Shown here: piece after piece, positions 6,377-9,523 of the stretch | Position numbering within the stretch: the stretch's first letter is position 1 | How the letters are laid out: the number at the start of each line of letters is the position of its first letter | Origin: Bordetella parapertussis | Lineage (GTDB): Bacteria; Pseudomonadota; Gammaproteobacteria; Burkholderiales; Burkholderiaceae_A | NCBI GenBank assembly: GCA_945901825.1 | Contig: CAMDMC010000070.1 | Span: forward strand, 1 to 9,523 | Direction of reading: 5' to 3' | DNA length: 9,523 nt | Translations under genes and position numbers: made by a program | Notes under the pieces: generated by a model | Told to the model about the DNA's origin: nothing | The model's database searches: none | The model's input: the letters and a program-made list of their open reading frames with translations, nothing else

Positions 6377-6442
6377 ACTCAATTTTGTGGTACATGTAAA
6401 TGCGTTTATAAAAGTTGTATAACACCTCTTGTGCTACATCTT

Positions 6443-7630
6443 CTAATTTTTTAAAAAATTTATGATTTTCTGAATTACAACTCTTACTCCTGTATCACTA
6501 AGATGAACAGAATCAATAAAAACTGCAGTTTTGCTCGATTCTTCCGTACCAATGTAAATTAGCGATTTAGGTGCAGTCTTCACTAAGGGGGTATAATCAT
6601 CAAACACTTTTGACAAATCTAAACATGAAAGTCGGCAAAAATTGTCCTTGAGTAATATGGAGATAACCGAATTACGAAAAGTAATTTCCTCTCTATATTT
6701 AGTTTTTGTTTCGTTATCTGCTTTCAGGTGCATTGGATACCACGGTTGAATTATTAAAAAGTGTTTACCGCCTCTAGCTTCAGTTAGAAGTTGCATAGTT
6801 TTTTGATTTTGTAAAATATTAGAAGCTACTTTTTTCGCACTGCCTACACCACCACAGTGTTGACTATCTACAGTACCAACTACCGAATCACCGACAAATA
6901 TTTGCTTTAATCTAAAATATGTTAGGGTTGTGCCAGGAAATCTAGATGATAAGTATTTTTTTAAAGATTTTAGGAAAGAGGGTGTGCGCCTGATATCATT
7001 GAAATAAGACTCTAGAGTTCCAAAACTTTCCATTCGATCGGAAAATAGTTCATTCCTAAATTCACCCTCACAAAAAATAATAATATCATTGGCGGTTGAA
7101 AACGAGATAGAATATTCGTAGGCATCTCCATATTTAGCTAAAGCAATTAATTCCTGATGTGAATTCCAACTCGGCGCATTTCTATTCACAACTCCGACTT
7201 TCATTGCGCTGGAGAGAGTCGACGCTATGGTTGCCTTATCGGAAGAGGACATGTGTCCAAATGCTGTTGAACCACCGAGCAAGACGACATTTGATATTGA
7301 TTCGTATGAGTTAACGCGGAACCCATCTTTATCGATATTCACAAAAGGGTTATTCGCATTAATCTTGTCTAGGTTTTTCCATGGAAGGCTAAACAGATAG
7401 TAGGGGTGTAAGTGTTGTACCGTAAAGAGAGAATATGGATCGAAGTCTAAAGGCTTTCCATAGTAACTAGTTTTGTGCAAGGGCAAGGCATTTAACTCAT
7501 TTTTTTTAGGTGCCATTTGGAAATATACCTCTAAAAATACGACGAGTAATAATAGCAAGCTAACAATCCAGATGCTCAAAATAATAGTAATTCCTAATAC
7601 TTTTGGTTGGGAAGTCCTAGTCAGCTTCAT
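6443..7630 (-). CDS. Membrane-anchored SGNH/GDSL-hydrolase-like protein
   Basis: A 395-residue protein with a short cytoplasmic N-terminus, one strong membrane helix (about residues 12-35) and a large domain that would lie in the periplasm. VLLGGSTAFGH (116-126) resembles SGNH block I with S121 as nucleophile, N156 in APSWNSHQE may belong to a later block, and FIDSVHLSDTG (371-381) supplies the D-x-x-H pair, D373 and H376. SGNH proteins beside polysaccharide genes act as O-acetyl transferases or esterases on glycans; which applies here is not visible. Its ATG lies 14 bp inside the end of the carbamoyltransferase gene, so the two are co-translated. A GAAGGA sequence sits 14 bases upstream, slightly far. 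It is the last gene of the right operon, with no clear terminator after it on this strand. Confidence 0.8.
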   Translation of the reverse strand: MKLTRTSQPKVLGITIILSIWIVSLLLLLVVFLEVYFQMAPKKNELNALPLHKTSYYGKPLDFDPYSLFTVQHLHPYYLFSLPWKNLDKINANNPFVNIDKDGFRVNSYESISNVVLLGGSTAFGHMSSSDKATIASTLSSAMKVGVVNRNAPSWNSHQELIALAKYGDAYEYSISFSTANDIIIFCEGEFRNELFSDRMESFGTLESYFNDIRRTPSFLKSLKKYLSSRFPGTTLTYFRLKQIFVGDSVVGTVDSQHCGGVGSAKKVASNILQNQKTMQLLTEARGGKHFLIIQPWYPMHLKADNETKTKYREEITFRNSVISILLKDNFCRLSCLDLSKVFDDYTPLVKTAPKSLIYIGTEESSKTAVFIDSVHLSDTGVRVVIQKIINFLKN

Positions 7631-9455
7631 AGATTAATTTATAGTCCTTCACAAGTGATTGCGATTGGGTTGACTTTTCTAATAGACAATTTCCTACGAC
7701 CAATACGTCAAGTTCCGTTCCCATAAAACATCTGAATGCATCTTCGGGCGAACAAATGATGGGTTCGCCTCTCACATTAAATGATGTATTTACAATGACT
7801 GGACATCCAGTCAATTCCTTAAATCGTTTAATGACTGCGTGGTATTTTGGATTTGTTTCTTTGTGTACAGTTTGTACTCTTGCGGAATAGTCGACATGGG
7901 TTACGGCTGGAATTTCTGATCTAGGTACATTTAGCTTGTCGATACCAAACAACGCAGATTCATCTGTGGTCATTTGCCTCCGTTTACCCGCAATAACATC
8001 CGCAACGACCAACATATAGGGACTGTCATCATCTAAATCAAACCATTCTGAAACATCTTCTTTCAATACGCTTGGCGCAAAAGGCCTAAACGATTCTCTG
8101 TATTTGACCTTGAGATTTAATAGTTTTTGCATTGTTGGCGAGCGCGGGTCAGCGATAATGCTTCTAGCACCTAGGGAACGCGGGCCAAACTCCATGCGAC
8201 CATTCATCCATCCCACAGCCTTACCATTAGTTAAAGCTTGGGCAGTTTCATCAATGACAGCTTCACTTGAGACAGTTTTAAATACTGCGCCACAATTTGT
8301 TAATCGCACTTCAATTTCTTCTTGACTAAATTCTGGGCCCAAATATGATCCCTTCATGGCGTCACTACCGTTTGTGATTTTTCGCGGCTGACCGAGCATA
8401 ATGTGATAGACCCCTAAGGCTGCCCCTAAGGCACCACCTGCATCTCCAGCAGCTGGCTGAATCCAAATGCGATCAAAGATTCCTGCTCTTAAAAGCTTAC
8501 CGTTGGCTACACAATTAAGTGCCACACCTCCAGCAAGACATAGGTTTTTCTCACCTGTGGTCTTAGCTACGCCCTTAGCAAGTTTTAACACCACTTCTTC
8601 AACAACTTCTTGAATTGATGCTGCCAAATCCATTTCTCTTTGGGTGAGAGTGCCCTCCTGTTTACGGGGGGGGCCTCCAAATAGATCTTCAAACTTTTCA
8701 TTTGTCATAGTAAGACCAGTGCAGTAGTTGAAGTAACTCATGTCAATGGCAAACGAGCCATCTTCTTTGATATCAATTAGATGATCTTTAATGAGATTTG
8801 AATACTTCGGCTCACCGTATGGTGCTAAGCCCATCACCTTGTACTCGCCACTATTGACTTTAAATCCTGTGTAATAAGTCATGGCTGAGTACAAAAGCCC
8901 AATTGAGTGTGGGAAGTGAATTTCTTTATAGACCGATAGTTCATGACCGCTGCCAACGGCGAGCGAGGTAGTTGTCCACTCACCCACACCATCCATCGTT
9001 AACACGGCGGCCCGATCAAATGGACTCGGAAAGAATGCGCTAGCTGCATGACTTAAATGATGTTCAGAAAAGAGTAACTTGTCACTCCAACCGCAATCCT
9101 CTCCCATAGCTTTTGTCAATTCATTTGTAATAATTACTTTCTGATAAAGTTTGTCTCTGAGCCAAATCGGCATCGATGTAGCAAAGCTCTTGAATCCTTT
9201 TGGTGCAAATGCCAGATAGGTCTCTAGAAGTCGCTCGAATTTTAAGAATGGCTTTTCATAGAAAACCACAAAGTCGATTTGCTTTGGTGTAGCTTTTGCC
9301 TCACTGAGACAGTAAGAAATGGCATTGTTAGGAAAGCTTGAATCGTGCTTCTTGCGAGTAAATCGCTCTTCTTGCGCAGCGGCAATAATTTCACCATCTT
9401 CGATGATGCATGCAGCTGAGTCATGGTAATAAGCGGAGATACCAAGTATTTTCAT
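7617..9455 (-). CDS. Carbamoyltransferase, NodU/CmcH/NovN family
   Basis: A full-length 612-residue O-carbamoyltransferase, which transfers a carbamoyl group from carbamoyl phosphate, via an adenylated intermediate, to a sugar or other hydroxyl. The N-terminal Kae1-like domain shows MKILGISAYYHDSAA (1-15), HHLSHAASAFF (132-142), TMDGVGEW (153-160), VMGLAPYGEP (207-216) and LAGGVALNCVANGKL (307-321). The C-terminal part shows NGRMEFGPRSLGARSI (418-433), YRESFRPFAPSVL (452-464) and VNTSFNVRGEP (555-565). The ATG is 6 bases after the stop of a DUF5989 gene, with AGG of that stop region as a ribosome site. It is followed by an overlapping SGNH gene. An 8-base C tract on the coding strand (8666-8673) encodes the GGPPR stretch. 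Acceptor is probably a residue of the local surface glycan or its precursor (inference). GC content appears somewhat higher than in the left operon. Confidence 0.95.
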   Translation of the reverse strand: MKILGISAYYHDSAACIIEDGEIIAAAQEERFTRKKHDSSFPNNAISYCLSEAKATPKQIDFVVFYEKPFLKFERLLETYLAFAPKGFKSFATSMPIWLRDKLYQKVIITNELTKAMGEDCGWSDKLLFSEHHLSHAASAFFPSPFDRAAVLTMDGVGEWTTTSLAVGSGHELSVYKEIHFPHSIGLLYSAMTYYTGFKVNSGEYKVMGLAPYGEPKYSNLIKDHLIDIKEDGSFAIDMSYFNYCTGLTMTNEKFEDLFGGPPRKQEGTLTQREMDLAASIQEVVEEVVLKLAKGVAKTTGEKNLCLAGGVALNCVANGKLLRAGIFDRIWIQPAAGDAGGALGAALGVYHIMLGQPRKITNGSDAMKGSYLGPEFSQEEIEVRLTNCGAVFKTVSSEAVIDETAQALTNGKAVGWMNGRMEFGPRSLGARSIIADPRSPTMQKLLNLKVKYRESFRPFAPSVLKEDVSEWFDLDDDSPYMLVVADVIAGKRRQMTTDESALFGIDKLNVPRSEIPAVTHVDYSARVQTVHKETNPKYHAVIKRFKELTGCPVIVNTSFNVRGEPIICSPEDAFRCFMGTELDVLVVGNCLLEKSTQSQSLVKDYKLIYEAD

Positions 9456-9461
9456 TCTGGC

Positions 9462-9523
9462 CTAAAATAGAGTGTAGATAAATGGGGCGATCAGAGAGCC
9501 CTGTGCCAATAAGAGCAATCCCC
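9462..9523 (-). CDS. DUF5989 family small membrane protein, C-terminal fragment
   Basis: Only the last 19 codons lie in the window: GLLLLAQGSLIAPFIYTLF followed by TAG at 9462-9464. A hydrophobic stretch ending LAQGSxxAPFIYTLF is the hallmark end of DUF5989 proteins, roughly 50-residue single-helix proteins commonly encoded directly upstream of carbamoyltransferases (general family knowledge). The stop is 6 bases before the carbamoyltransferase ATG on the same strand, exactly the expected arrangement. Function of the family is unknown; the gene start is outside the window. Confidence 0.82.
   Translation of the reverse strand, partial: GLLLLAQGSLIAPFIYTLF

Larger units (their letters stand above)
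5857..6442. other. Spacer between methyltransferase and SGNH gene
   Basis: These 586 bases hold repeat copy 3 (5996-6108), an 8-bp inverted repeat (6206-6234), a TATAAT box (6255-6260) and a + strand hairpin with T-run (6355-6376). A 31-codon frame at 6304-6399 has no ribosome site and runs through the hairpin. The two flanking - strand genes are clearly not in one transcript unit by spacing. Confidence 0.6.

Noticed and set aside
6304..6399. 31-codon frame after the TATAAT box
   Set aside because: No ribosome site, and it reads through the putative terminator hairpin.

Overview
The window looks like part of a surface-polysaccharide (O-antigen, capsule or glycan-modification) locus of an AT-rich Gram-negative bacterium, most likely a gammaproteobacterium. 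This rests on the mix of gene families: sugar-type short-chain dehydrogenases, a membrane acyltransferase, a small methyltransferase, a NodU/CmcH-type carbamoyltransferase, a DUF5989 tail and a membrane-anchored SGNH protein. The taxon is inferred; no marker gene is present.

Left block (1-3221, + strand): four tightly packed genes encode a class IV PLP aminotransferase (its 5' end lies outside the window), a xylose-isomerase-like TIM-barrel isomerase/epimerase, and two short-chain dehydrogenases. Spacings are 12 bp, an 8-bp overlap and a 4-bp ATGA overlap, so this is one operon. Together they could isomerise, oxidise/reduce and aminate a sugar or ulosonic-acid precursor; the product cannot be read from the sequence.

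Middle block (3222-6442): gene-poor and patchy. It holds a + strand acyltransferase-3 membrane protein, a - strand SAM-methyltransferase-like gene, and three long spacers. Each spacer contains one copy, in the same orientation, of a decayed dispersed repeat (core about 70 bp, longer in two copies). The two genes are therefore each bracketed by repeat copies, which suggests piecemeal insertion or recombination. A possible small RNA unit (TATAAT box, then hairpin plus T-run) lies at 6255-6376.

Right block (6443-9523, - strand): read right to left, the end of a DUF5989 small membrane protein (only its C-terminal 19 residues lie in the window), a full-length carbamoyltransferase, and a membrane-anchored SGNH-hydrolase-like protein. 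They are spaced 6 bp apart and then overlap by 14 bp, so they form an operon. The likely job is carbamoylation, and possibly O-acyl editing, of a glycan. This operon converges on the left operon across the repeat-rich middle block.
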